A stretch of DNA of 64,000 bases, taken from the NCBI RefSeq assembly GCF_000340885.1, contig NC_020291.1:4463001-4527000 (forward strand). Direction: 5' to 3'. How positions within the stretch are numbered: position 1 is the first letter of the stretch; each line of letters opens with the position of its first letter. Position numbers and translations under genes: made by a program. The notes beneath the pieces are model-generated. The model saw only the letters and a list, made by a program, of their open reading frames with translations. It was not told the DNA's origin and did no database searches. Below, in pieces: positions 55,763 to 64,000 of the stretch. The DNA comes from Clostridium saccharoperbutylacetonicum N1-4(HMT). GTDB lineage: Bacteria; Bacillota; Clostridia; Clostridiales; Clostridiaceae.

Positions 55763-57817
55763 CTATTTCTTCTTATTATATTTTTTACAAAGTTCCATCA
55801 TTTCTTCTTGAGCATTAATTATCTTATCCTGAGCCACTACTTTTGAATAAGAACCATCTGTGTTCAAGATTCTACTTTTAACATTATCTTTTAAATATAA
55901 TTCTAGCATTTCTTTTAGTTCTCTCTTTATCATAGAATCCTCAATTATTGTCATTGTTTCAACTCTTTTATCAAGATTTCTATACATCCAGTCTGCACTT
56001 GATATGTAAATATCCTCTTTTCCTTCATTATGAAAATAATAAATCCTGCTATGTTCTAAATATCTTCCTACAATACTTTTAACTGTTATATTTTCGCTTA
56101 AGCCTTTTATACCTGGTTTCAAGCAACAAATTCCTCTTACTATAAGTTGAACTTTCACACCAGCTTGTGAAGCCTTATACAAGGCAATCATAAGCTTTTT
56201 ATCAACTAAGGAATTCATCTTTGCTATTATTTTCGCCTTTTTTCCACTTTTGGCATATTCAGTTTCTCTTTCAATTAAGTGTTCCAATTTCTTTCTTAAT
56301 CTATAAGGTGCTATTGTTATTTTACTCATATTTTCAGGTTTGAAATATCCAGAAAGCATATTAAAAATAACTGTTGCATCCTCTCCATATTCTGGCTTTG
56401 AAGTAAGAATGCCAATATCTGTATAAAACTTAGCAGTTACATCATTATAGTTTCCCGTTCCTAAATGAACATATCTTTTTATTCCTTTTTTTTCCTGTCT
56501 AACAATAAGTAAGATTTTACTATGAGTTTTAAGTCCAATAACCCCATATATAACATGACATCCAGCTTTTTCAAGCTGCCTAGCCCAATGAATATTATTT
56601 TCTTCATCAAATCTTGCTTTAAGCTCAACAAGCACAGTTACTTGTTTACCATTTTCTGCTGCCTTTGAAAGTGCTGCAATTATTGGAGAATTTCCACTTA
56701 CTCTATACAGTGTCTGCTTGATTGCCAATACCTTTTCATCCTTTGCTGCTGTCTCTACTAACTTAACAACTGACGAAAAGCTTTCGTAAGGGTGATGCAG
56801 AAAAATATCATTTTTACTTATTGCTTGAAAAATATCTTCTTGTAACTCCTTAATTGCTAAACTCTTCACCTGTTCAAATTTTAATTCACTATACCCTTTA
56901 ACGTTGTATAACTTATTACAAAATGTTAAATCGATAGGTCCCTTGATTTCAAATATTTGATTCTCTGATATTTCAAATTCCTGCTCTAAAATATTTATTA
57001 TTCTATTATCATTAGATTGCTCAATTTCCAATCTAACCTCTACTCCCCATCTTCTTTGCTTAAGAGATTCCTCAATTGTCTCCAGTAAATCTTCTGCACC
57101 TTCTTCATTTAAGCTTAAATCAGCATTTTTAGTTACTCTATAGCAAGCAGTTGTTAATACTTTAAATCCAAAAAGCTCACTTAAGTGATTTTTTATAACA
57201 TCCTCTAATAATATAAAATTCTCTCCATTTTCTCCTGGAATAGGAACTAATCTATCTAATACAGATGGTACTTGAATAGTTGCAAAGACTTCCTGTCCAC
57301 TCTTATTGGATTGTAATATCACTCCTATATTTAAGGTTTTATTTAATAATAATGGAAATGGTCTTCCTGAATCAATTACCATTGGTGTCAATACTGGATA
57401 AAGAATATTTTTATAATATTCATTTACAAACTTTAACTGTTCTTCATTCATCATGTTATAATTTAAAATTCTTAAATTTTTTACCCCTAAACGATCATAT
57501 AAATGCTCATATGTAATATATTGATCTTTTACCATCATTCTAACTTTTTCTAATATCTTTTCAATTTGTTCGCCAGGCGTCAAACCTGAAACTTCTCTTT
57601 CATCAAAACCTGCTTGAATCTGGCTATATAAAGATCCAACCCTTACCATAAAAAATTCATCAAGATTAGAGCTAGATATAGCTAAAAATTTAAGTCTTTC
57701 CAATAACGGATTTGTATTATCCTTAGCTTCATCCAATACCCTTTGATTAAATTCTAACCAACTTAACTCTCTATTAAAGAAATTTTTGTAATTATCATAC
57801 GCATGCAGCTCGTTCAT
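55763..57817 (-). CDS. ppk: Polyphosphate kinase 1
   Basis: 684 residues. Makes long-chain polyphosphate from ATP. N-terminal NRELSWLEFNQRVLDEA is the family start; the autophosphorylated His is in GLKTHSKILLI, and a second active-site His is in YLEHSRIYYF. Domains in order: N, head, C1 and C2, complete length. It is transcribed away from ppx, with a Pho-box-like tandem repeat directly upstream of its -10 box. GAGGGGATATT precedes the ATG. Confidence 0.95.
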   Translation of the reverse strand: MNELHAYDNYKNFFNRELSWLEFNQRVLDEAKDNTNPLLERLKFLAISSSNLDEFFMVRVGSLYSQIQAGFDEREVSGLTPGEQIEKILEKVRMMVKDQYITYEHLYDRLGVKNLRILNYNMMNEEQLKFVNEYYKNILYPVLTPMVIDSGRPFPLLLNKTLNIGVILQSNKSGQEVFATIQVPSVLDRLVPIPGENGENFILLEDVIKNHLSELFGFKVLTTACYRVTKNADLSLNEEGAEDLLETIEESLKQRRWGVEVRLEIEQSNDNRIINILEQEFEISENQIFEIKGPIDLTFCNKLYNVKGYSELKFEQVKSLAIKELQEDIFQAISKNDIFLHHPYESFSSVVKLVETAAKDEKVLAIKQTLYRVSGNSPIIAALSKAAENGKQVTVLVELKARFDEENNIHWARQLEKAGCHVIYGVIGLKTHSKILLIVRQEKKGIKRYVHLGTGNYNDVTAKFYTDIGILTSKPEYGEDATVIFNMLSGYFKPENMSKITIAPYRLRKKLEHLIERETEYAKSGKKAKIIAKMNSLVDKKLMIALYKASQAGVKVQLIVRGICCLKPGIKGLSENITVKSIVGRYLEHSRIYYFHNEGKEDIYISSADWMYRNLDKRVETMTIIEDSMIKRELKEMLELYLKDNVKSRILNTDGSYSKVVAQDKIINAQEEMMELCKKYNKKK

Positions 57818-57925
57818 AATATCCCCTCATTCTAAATAAGTTAAATATTTTAACCTAATCTAATTATTTGCTATAATAGTATTTAAAATACGTGATCTAT
57901 AATGTACAATATTAAAATACATAAT

Positions 57926-57960
57926 ATTATAATCTAGCATTCTTGTTAACTTCATGTTAA
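57926..57960 (-). promoter_or_regulatory. ppk promoter with Pho-box-like tandem repeat
   Basis: Minus strand TTAACA-TGAAG-TTAACA (57960-57944), two hexamers with a five-base spacer, 12 bases upstream of TATAAT (57931-57926). There is no separate -35 hexamer. This is the layout of PhoP-activated promoters in Bacillus. The ppx gene starts on the other side, with a TATAAT at 57989-57994, so the box could serve both. Confidence 0.65.
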
Positions 57961-58019
57961 TAACAGATTATATATTGGTTAATTTTACTATAATTGTATC
58001 ATATCTTAGGAGGAATCAG

Positions 58020-59528
58020 ATGAAAAATATTGCAGTAATTGATATTGGTTCTAACTCTATGAGAGTTTTAGTATATGAAATATACGAAAATAACTCTTTT
58101 AAAATTATTGATGAAGAAAAAAGAATGACACGACTTGGAGAATATATTGATAAAAATAATAAACTTTCTAACGAAGGCATTGAAAAATTATTAATAACTC
58201 TTGAATTTTTTAAAATTCTTTGTGAAAAAAATAATGTTGTTGAAATAATAGTAGTTGCAACAGAAGCAGTTAGACGTTCAGAAAATAGAGATGATATCTT
58301 AGGTTTAATAAAGAAAAATACAGGTTTAAATATTAGAATTCTAAGCGGATTAGAAGAATCAGCCTATGGTTATATAACAATTCAATCAACGATGGATATT
58401 AGTGATGCTATACTGATAGATATTGGTGGTTCTAGTATGGAAATCACTTTAGTTAAGGATAGAAAAATATCACACGGAATAAGTTTACCTTTAGGTTCAA
58501 TTCCACTAACTAAACTATTTCCTTTTGATGAAAATGAAAAGGAAGATTTATCAGCAGATTTCAAAAAGTTTATTTTTAAAGAATTCGATAAATTACCTTG
58601 GCTAAAAAACGAAAAAGATTTACCTTTAATCGGTATTGGTGGTACAGCCCGTTCCATCGGGAAAATACATAAAAAATTTATTTCTTATCCTTTAGATTTA
58701 TTGCATAATTATTCAGTATCCTTTGAGGAAATCAAAATTCTTTATGACTATGTTATTAGTCTTGATTTTAATCAAAAACAAAAGTTAAAAGGCTTACCTA
58801 AAGAAAGAGTTGATATTTTTACAGCACCTTTTTCTGCTCTAGTTATGCTTATGGACTATTGTAATTGTCCACTTTTAAAAATTAGCCAATATGGAATACG
58901 TGAAGGGGTCTTATACGAAAAATTATTAGGTAAGGATATTCATAATATTGATATTTTAGAATTCTCTTTAAATAATATTTTAACTAATAACGATTTAAAC
59001 ATTACTCATGCTGATAAAATCAGGGATTTATGTTTTGTTATCTATAAATATCTTGAAAATTCAAATTCTAAATATTCAAGATTAGAAAATAAATTGCTTG
59101 GAATCATTGCAAAATTGCATGATGTAGGAGTAAGTATTTCTGTTAAACATGCTTATAAACATAGCTTTTATATCATAATAAATTCTTTAATAGCAGGGCT
59201 TTCACATAAAGAAATCCTGATGACAGCATATTCAATAGCACTTAGCGGAAAATTCGATTATAAAATTATAGATGAATACAAAGACTTACTAACGAAGGAT
59301 CAAATACTTATCTGCAAAAGACTTTCAACCATTTTATGCTTAGCTCATAAAATTGATAAATATTTCTATAATAGTTTAGCTGAAGTTGTAGTTATTAATG
59401 AAAAAGATAATTTCAAATTAGCTATACCAAAGGCTAGTGTAAAATATATGAAGGATAGTCTGCCTGTAGAAATGGATGAAAGTTTTAAAAAGTGCTTTGA
59501 TAAAAAATTATGCATTATTGAATTATAA
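58020..59528 (+). CDS. ppx: Exopolyphosphatase, Ppx/GppA family, with C-terminal HD-like domain
   Basis: 502 residues from the ATG at 58020, behind AGGAGGAATCAG; the frame extends 22 codons further without support. ASKHA-fold phosphate loops: VIDIGSNSMRVLVYE, VVATEAVRRSENRDD, LIDIGGSSMEITLV and GIGGTARSIGK. The C-terminal part (about 320-500) has the HD-type helical domain with KLHDVG. It degrades polyphosphate or (p)ppGpp. Divergent arrangement with ppk places synthesis and breakdown under one regulatory region. Confidence 0.92.
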   Translation: MKNIAVIDIGSNSMRVLVYEIYENNSFKIIDEEKRMTRLGEYIDKNNKLSNEGIEKLLITLEFFKILCEKNNVVEIIVVATEAVRRSENRDDILGLIKKNTGLNIRILSGLEESAYGYITIQSTMDISDAILIDIGGSSMEITLVKDRKISHGISLPLGSIPLTKLFPFDENEKEDLSADFKKFIFKEFDKLPWLKNEKDLPLIGIGGTARSIGKIHKKFISYPLDLLHNYSVSFEEIKILYDYVISLDFNQKQKLKGLPKERVDIFTAPFSALVMLMDYCNCPLLKISQYGIREGVLYEKLLGKDIHNIDILEFSLNNILTNNDLNITHADKIRDLCFVIYKYLENSNSKYSRLENKLLGIIAKLHDVGVSISVKHAYKHSFYIIINSLIAGLSHKEILMTAYSIALSGKFDYKIIDEYKDLLTKDQILICKRLSTILCLAHKIDKYFYNSLAEVVVINEKDNFKLAIPKASVKYMKDSLPVEMDESFKKCFDKKLCIIEL

Positions 59529-59540
59529 TCAATTTTTATC

Positions 59541-59568
59541 CACACAATATATTGCAATATATTGTGTG
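59541..59568. repeat. 28-base perfect palindrome after ppx
   Basis: CACACAATATATTG followed directly by its reverse complement CAATATATTGTGTG, with no loop and no U-run. It lies 12 bases after the ppx stop and about 40 bases before the next start. It may be an operator or a weak terminator. Confidence 0.6.
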
Positions 59569-59610
59569 TAGTAATAAAAAAATATAAATTAAGGAGATAA
59601 TTATCGCAAT

Positions 59611-60816
59611 ATGAAATTTGAATTTGATAAAAAATTACTTAAATACTCAATATATATAACTATTACTGCAGTAATAATATATATAGCATTCTTAATTATT
59701 TTTAATATTGGTACAATTTTTGGAGTTACATTTGATACTTTGGGATATATCTTAGGTTTAATTAAACCATTGATTATAGGTATTATAATAGCATATCTAT
59801 TATATCCTCTTACTAAAGCCATTGAAAAATTTCTAGAAAAAAATAAAGTATTTAAAATAAAAAAAGCTTCAATAAGACGTATTTTGGCTATCACATTATC
59901 TTATCTTTTAATAGTAGGCATTTTTTCAGGTTTACTATTAGGTATATATTTTATGATTGGTGGACAACTATCCAACAACACTACCTTAACAAATATTACG
60001 CAACATATAGGATTATATATAAGCAATACTTCCTTTTCTCCAAGCTCTATTAAAGAAACTTTAGATAAAATAAATAACCCTCTTATTAATAGTATGAATC
60101 CTTACATTGTTGATGGTGTAGTTTACTTACAAAAATATGTTGAAAATAATCTAGGTAATATGACCTCTTATGTTATGTCAATTGGAAGTAGTGTTGCAAT
60201 TTTTTTCATTGCTCTAGTAATAAGTATTTATCTATTGAAAGATTCTGAGTACTTTTTCGACTTATGGCATAAAATATATAACTTAATTTTTAGGAAAAGT
60301 AAGGTAGGAGGTAAGATAACTTATGTCTTTAAAGTTATTCATCAATCCTTTTCAAATTATTTAAAAGGACAATTACTCGAAGCATTTTTTGTTGGAGTTT
60401 TATCTGCTGTTTCCCTTTCAATAGTTGGTATTGATTACGCTATTATAATTGGTATTTTCGCAGGAATAACGAATATGATTCCTTATGTAGGACCAATTGT
60501 AGGTACTGTTCTTGCAGCTATTATGGGATTACTCAGTGGAACTCCTATAAATGTCCTTTATGCAGTAATAGCAATGCTTATAGTTCAGCAAATTGATGGA
60601 CATCTTTTAGCACCTAAAATTGTTGGAGATAGTGTAGGCTTACATGCTGTATTTATAATAATAGCGATTTTAATAGGTGGAGATGTTGGTGGAATCCTTG
60701 GAATGCTTCTTGCAGTTCCAATAGCGGCTTCTCTAAAAGTGCTTATAAACAACTGGTATGAAAATCACACAAAAGTTCAAACTAATTCTGATGATATAAA
60801 AAATACAACTGATTAG
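59611..60816 (+). CDS. AI-2E (PerM/TqsA) family membrane transporter
   Basis: 401 residues with about eight membrane helices and the family signatures QSFSNYLKGQLLEAFFVGVL and NMIPYVGPIVGTVLAAI near the C-terminus. Members export autoinducer-2, sodium/protons or unknown small molecules; the substrate is not inferable. AAGGAG lies 14 bases before the ATG at 59611, longer than usual. Probably co-oriented with ppx but separated by the palindrome at 59541. Confidence 0.88.
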   Translation: MKFEFDKKLLKYSIYITITAVIIYIAFLIIFNIGTIFGVTFDTLGYILGLIKPLIIGIIIAYLLYPLTKAIEKFLEKNKVFKIKKASIRRILAITLSYLLIVGIFSGLLLGIYFMIGGQLSNNTTLTNITQHIGLYISNTSFSPSSIKETLDKINNPLINSMNPYIVDGVVYLQKYVENNLGNMTSYVMSIGSSVAIFFIALVISIYLLKDSEYFFDLWHKIYNLIFRKSKVGGKITYVFKVIHQSFSNYLKGQLLEAFFVGVLSAVSLSIVGIDYAIIIGIFAGITNMIPYVGPIVGTVLAAIMGLLSGTPINVLYAVIAMLIVQQIDGHLLAPKIVGDSVGLHAVFIIIAILIGGDVGGILGMLLAVPIAASLKVLINNWYENHTKVQTNSDDIKNTTD

Positions 60817-61005
60817 AAAACAAAAAAATCGCAGGCGACTGTGGAGCCGGAGATTTTTAATATTAAGTTCCGTATTGTGCTTCGCACTCTTTTTATAGGT
60901 GCGCATCTGCCTTTTCGAACGTATGTGAGAAAAATCTGCACATTAGAAATGGCAGCTATGTTGCATATGAGAACATTTTATGCAGGCGAATATGATTTGT
61001 TTTTT
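60817..61005. repeat. Interspersed structured repeat, full copy
   Basis: Begins immediately after the upstream stop with an A-run and the hairpin AAAATCGCAGGC / GCCGGAGATTTT around a GACTGTGGA loop. It continues with GTGC-TTC-GCAC and TGCATA / TATGCA hairpins and ends GATTTGTTTTTT, mirroring the AAACAAA start. The first 38 bases recur almost exactly at 63963-64000. G+C is higher than the surroundings. A 78-codon frame in it is not a gene. Confidence 0.75.
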
Positions 61006-61097
61006 ATTCTTTTCTTATACACAACTCACTTAAATAGCCTTTTTCATATATTATCCACAGATTTTACTGCATTATAAATTCCTAAAGAATAAAAAAT

Positions 61098-61123
61098 AAA
61101 CTCCTGTATTTTTACAGGAGTTT
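61098..61123. terminator. Terminator of the transglutaminase-like gene
   Basis: AAACTCCTGTA / TACAGGAGTTT perfect hairpin with a TTTT loop, eight bases after the minus-strand stop, with T-rich sequence on both outer sides. Confidence 0.85.
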
Positions 61124-61131
61124 ATCTTTCA

Positions 61132-62151
61132 TTATGCCACCCAGGCACCACTTCCATCAACGGTATAACCATTTACTACTGTATTTACCGCCATTGCTCC
61201 ACTATCTGGATAGCAATAATACCACTTTCCACCAAAAGAAATCCAACCAGTTTCCATGTCACCATTATTGCTAAAGAAATACCATTTACCATCAATAATA
61301 TTCCAGCTCTTAGCATAAGTTCTAGTCTTCTTATAAAAATACCATTTGCCATTATTTAAAGTCCAATTTCCATCAACATTGGACTTATATCCAATCGTAG
61401 ATTGCCCTATCCCATTATTGCTATTTCCAAAGTCATAATCTTCATCACATTTTGGATATTTGTTATTCTCCCAACTAAATCCATCTGCAACTAATATACT
61501 GTCCTTTCTAAGAAAATATTTATCATTTCCTACAGCATCATTATTTGTAACATCTAAATGATACCACTTTCCATTAAGCTTAACTAAATTCCAGCCATGA
61601 GGAACTCCATCCAAGGTTCCAAGGACAATCTTATTTTCTATTCCCACTAAATTTAATAATTTATAGGTAGTCATAGCATAGCCTTGACATGTAGTTTTTC
61701 CAGTAGTTAATGCAGAATATGAATTGTCTGATACAAGACTATCATCATATTCAAATCTATCAATCAAATATTTATTTATAGCCTTAACTTTATCAAAATC
61801 ACTCATAGAATCAGTAATCGTTGTTGAAATTATTTTTTTTAACTCTTCTGAAATATATTCTTCTTGAGTTTTTGTGGTTTTATATGTAACTTTTAAGGTT
61901 CCGGTCAATCCTCTTCTTTCATACACTAATGACTCCAATGATCTATCTAAATAATCATCCTTTTGTGCAATGCTTCTTACATAATCCAATACATCTGATT
62001 TATTATATGAAAAATCAAATTCAGTATCCCAATTTTCTAAATGATTGTATATATATGAACTTAAATCATCATCTTTAGCAAATACAACTTGTCCACTAAA
62101 TGTTGATATTACCATCAGTACAAATAATATTTTTTTTATAAAGCTCTTCAT
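61132..62151 (-). CDS. Secreted transglutaminase-like protein with wall-binding repeats
   Basis: 339 residues from the ATG at 62151. Signal peptide (about 1-26), then a transglutaminase/protease-like core (about 105-200) with Cys in KTTCQGYAMTTYK, His in GVPHGWNLVKL and Asp in WYHLDVTNND forming the expected triad. The C-terminal 90 residues are CW_binding_1 repeats (NGKWYFYKK, DGKWYFFSNNGDMETGW, GGKWYYCYPDSGAM). Likely acts on wall peptides or surface proteins outside the cell; the exact reaction is unknown. AGAAGGGA is spaced seven bases from the ATG. Confidence 0.88.
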   Translation of the reverse strand: MKSFIKKILFVLMVISTFSGQVVFAKDDDLSSYIYNHLENWDTEFDFSYNKSDVLDYVRSIAQKDDYLDRSLESLVYERRGLTGTLKVTYKTTKTQEEYISEELKKIISTTITDSMSDFDKVKAINKYLIDRFEYDDSLVSDNSYSALTTGKTTCQGYAMTTYKLLNLVGIENKIVLGTLDGVPHGWNLVKLNGKWYHLDVTNNDAVGNDKYFLRKDSILVADGFSWENNKYPKCDEDYDFGNSNNGIGQSTIGYKSNVDGNWTLNNGKWYFYKKTRTYAKSWNIIDGKWYFFSNNGDMETGWISFGGKWYYCYPDSGAMAVNTVVNGYTVDGSGAWVA

Positions 62152-62390
62152 TAACAAATCCCTTCTCTCCTCCTACAAATTGCTTAATAAGCCTAGAGTA
62201 ATTTTCATTAGTATATAATTAAATTTAATTTTCCTCCTCTCAAGATATTTTAGTTAAACTGAATACTAACTAGTATCATATCTAACATATTCTTTATCAG
62301 ATTTCTTATATTTATTATATAACAAATTTTCTATCAGTAAATGACAAAATTTCTTCATCTAAGTTAATTTATTTTTCTTAGAATACTAAT

Positions 62391-62425
62391 AAAAGAACTT
62401 CTCATAAATTACAAGAAGTTCTTTT
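62391..62425 (-). terminator. Terminator in the gap after the MATE gene
   Basis: AAAAGAACTTCT / AGAAGTTCTTTT perfect arms with an 11-base loop, about 150 bases after the MATE stop. The rest of 62152-62573 shows nothing I can support. Confidence 0.7.
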
Positions 62426-62573
62426 AAAGAGAGATTATAAGGTATTGTAACTAATTAAAAATCACTTTTATACACAAACTAGCTATATTTATATATGTTT
62501 TTGATTTTCAACTAATTCAATGAACATTATAACTTAACATTTAATTTTTGTAAACATTTACCCATCTTTATTT

Positions 62574-63917
62574 TTATCCTTTTATTCTATGTTTAATCCA
62601 TTTTTCGCCTCTTAATCTCATGCAATACAAACTTCCTCTTACAATCCAATCTACATACATAGCTAGCCATATTCCTAGAACACCTATTTTAAGTACTATC
62701 CCAAATATGTACCCTAAACCAATTCTGAATACCCACATACCTATAAATGCAGTCATCATTGTATACCTAGTATCTCCTGCTCCTTTAAGACCTGACGATA
62801 AAACAAAGGAAATCCCCCAAGTAACCATTGCAATACTATTACTTTTAAGAAGAGTTGCTGTAAGCCTTATTACTTCTGGGTCAGTAGTATAAAAACCTGC
62901 TACCCATTCTGCAATTGGAACAAAAAGCATTGCAACAAAAACTAAACAAATTGTTGCAAATTTAACTAAATATATTAAAGTATTTTTTCCACCTTTAATA
63001 TCATTTCTCCCAATATACTGCCCTACTAAAGTTGTTGCAGCTAAGCAAAGTGCATTTCCTGGAACATTAATTATTTGTGATATAGACATTCCAATTGCAT
63101 TTGCTGCAATTGAAGCTGTCCCCATTGTAACTATAAAGACTTGGACTAGTAATTTACCCGTTTGGAAAATTACTGCCTCCATTCCAGCTGGAACACCAAT
63201 ATTGAATATATTTTTTTGAATTTTCATATCAAACTTAAATGGATATATCTTTTTAATTTTTATATTTTTACTTCCTCGTAGTAACACAAAGATTATTACT
63301 ATTGTACCAATTGTTCTAGCTATAGCTATCGCCATAGCAGCTCCCATTATTCCAAAGGACGGAATGTGAATAGCATCTATTCCGTAAATCAATATGTATC
63401 CCAAGATTATATTTACTACATTCATAAACATAGTAATCAACATTGGCGTTTTAGTATCTCCAGTTCCCCTTAATATTCCATTAGAAATTTGTTCAATTGC
63501 TATAAAAGGATATGTTAACAAAGTAAATTCTATATACAACTTTGCATCTAATTTAACTAATTCCTCAGCAGAACCATACAAAACATTTATAATAGGTACC
63601 CGAAAAATCCATAAGAACAATGTTATCATTCCAGATACCACCAGTCCCGATGCAATTGCTTGTTTTGCAGTTTCATTAGCTTTTTTAGTTTGGCCTTGTC
63701 CAATTTGTTGGGCAACTACTACTGTTGCCCCTACTGATAAAGCTGCAAAAAATGATATAAACAAATTATTCATTGAATCCACCATTCCAATTGCAGACAC
63801 AGCTTCTTTACCAATATGACCAGCCATTATTGTATTACATACTCCAAGCAACATAACAAAAGTTTGTTCAATAATTATTGGTATTGTTAATTTTAATACA
63901 TTCTTTCTTATTAACAT
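62574..63917 (-). CDS. MATE family efflux transporter
   Basis: 447 residues with 12 membrane helices in two related halves. Family features: N-terminal LTIPIIIEQTFVMLLGVCNTIMAGHIG, and in the second half NAIGMSISQIINVPGNAL and GLKGAGDTRYTM. Exports cationic drugs or metabolites using sodium or proton gradients. AGAAGG precedes the ATG. Single gene; the repeat copy at 63963 lies upstream of it. Confidence 0.93.
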   Translation of the reverse strand: MLIRKNVLKLTIPIIIEQTFVMLLGVCNTIMAGHIGKEAVSAIGMVDSMNNLFISFFAALSVGATVVVAQQIGQGQTKKANETAKQAIASGLVVSGMITLFLWIFRVPIINVLYGSAEELVKLDAKLYIEFTLLTYPFIAIEQISNGILRGTGDTKTPMLITMFMNVVNIILGYILIYGIDAIHIPSFGIMGAAMAIAIARTIGTIVIIFVLLRGSKNIKIKKIYPFKFDMKIQKNIFNIGVPAGMEAVIFQTGKLLVQVFIVTMGTASIAANAIGMSISQIINVPGNALCLAATTLVGQYIGRNDIKGGKNTLIYLVKFATICLVFVAMLFVPIAEWVAGFYTTDPEVIRLTATLLKSNSIAMVTWGISFVLSSGLKGAGDTRYTMMTAFIGMWVFRIGLGYIFGIVLKIGVLGIWLAMYVDWIVRGSLYCMRLRGEKWIKHRIKG

Positions 63918-63962
63918 AAAAAATCCTTCTTCCTAAGTATTCCTCTTATCTTAAGCTTTAAT

Positions 63963-64000
63963 AAAAAAATCGTAGGCGACTGTGGAGCCGTAGATTTTTA
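63963..64000. repeat. Interspersed structured repeat, second copy (cut by window edge)
   Basis: AAAAAAATCGTAGGCGACTG and the following GCCGTAGATTTTTA match the start of the element at 60817-61005. Differences fall only in the internal loop of the hairpin (GTA/GTA here, GCA/GGA there), while the paired bases and the GACTGTGGA loop are identical. Confidence 0.75.

Noticed and set aside
60841..61077. 78-codon plus-strand frame after the AI-2E family gene
   Set aside because: It overlaps the interspersed repeat, which also occurs elsewhere; no ribosome site.
1..64000. rRNA, tRNA, CRISPR array, prophage, complete insertion sequence or origin
   Set aside because: I looked for repeated spacers, transposase or integrase reading frames and conserved RNA motifs and saw none.

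Overview
The window is a low-GC stretch (A/T-rich intergenic DNA, AGGAGG-type ribosome sites, many U-tailed hairpin terminators) from a clostridium. Evidence for the genus: electron-transfer-flavoprotein-linked lactate and acyl-CoA dehydrogenases, a Spo0E-like sporulation phosphatase, a 3D-domain protein, choline-binding-type wall repeats, and many c-di-GMP enzymes. The overall gene set is most like solventogenic Clostridium (C. beijerinckii group), but the species cannot be fixed from this sequence. It reads as ordinary chromosome: I saw no rRNA, tRNA, CRISPR array, prophage or complete insertion sequence.

Layout. 1-3.3 kb: the 3'-truncated sppA and a pair of uncharacterised genes (DUF6323-like and DUF6179-like). 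3.4-7.1 kb: an osmolyte (glycine betaine/choline type) ABC importer made of an ATPase and a permease-binding protein fusion, with a BusR-like GntR/RCK_C regulator upstream. A repeated AGTAACAAC element sits in and around the importer promoter. 7.4-19.5 kb: a complete reductive pyrimidine degradation cluster on the minus strand. It holds a PucR-type regulator, aminotransferase, iron alcohol dehydrogenase, four-gene ABC importer, dihydropyrimidinase, dihydropyrimidine dehydrogenase and beta-ureidopropionase, and is predicted to turn uracil into 3-hydroxypropionate while releasing nitrogen. 19.7-26.3 kb: a lactate oxidation operon (etfB, etfA, lactate permease, FAD-linked lactate dehydrogenase, acyl-CoA dehydrogenase) behind a good promoter with an ATTGGT-CTT-ACCAAT operator.

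26.7-41.2 kb is a mosaic of small units: a MerR regulator with a DUF6790-like membrane protein, a PAS-GGDEF cyclase, a CPA1 antiporter that seems to begin with an ATT codon, a Spo0E-like peptide, VOC and SRPBCC proteins, a 3D-domain protein behind a possibly structured leader, DegV, a MASE3 histidine kinase and an FtsH-like protease. 41.4-50.1 kb: a ~205-bp long-hairpin element, a FapA/DUF342 protein, a dCache-GGDEF-EAL protein next to an orphan sugar-type binding lipoprotein, an LD-carboxypeptidase and an internally duplicated protein of unknown function. 50.2-55.6 kb: GH31 alpha-glucosidase, a secreted type-B carboxylesterase and a small wall-binding protein. 55.8-60.8 kb: divergent ppk and ppx sharing an intergenic region with a Pho-box-like repeat, then an AI-2E family exporter. 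60.8-64 kb: an interspersed repeat, a secreted transglutaminase-like wall protein, a MATE exporter, and a second copy of the repeat's first hairpin at the window edge.

The most interesting points are the BusR-type operator array, the pyd cluster with its attenuator-like leader and a PydA that lacks an NAD(P)H module, the lactate operator, the Pho box between ppk and ppx, the ATT start, and two unexplained structured repeat elements.
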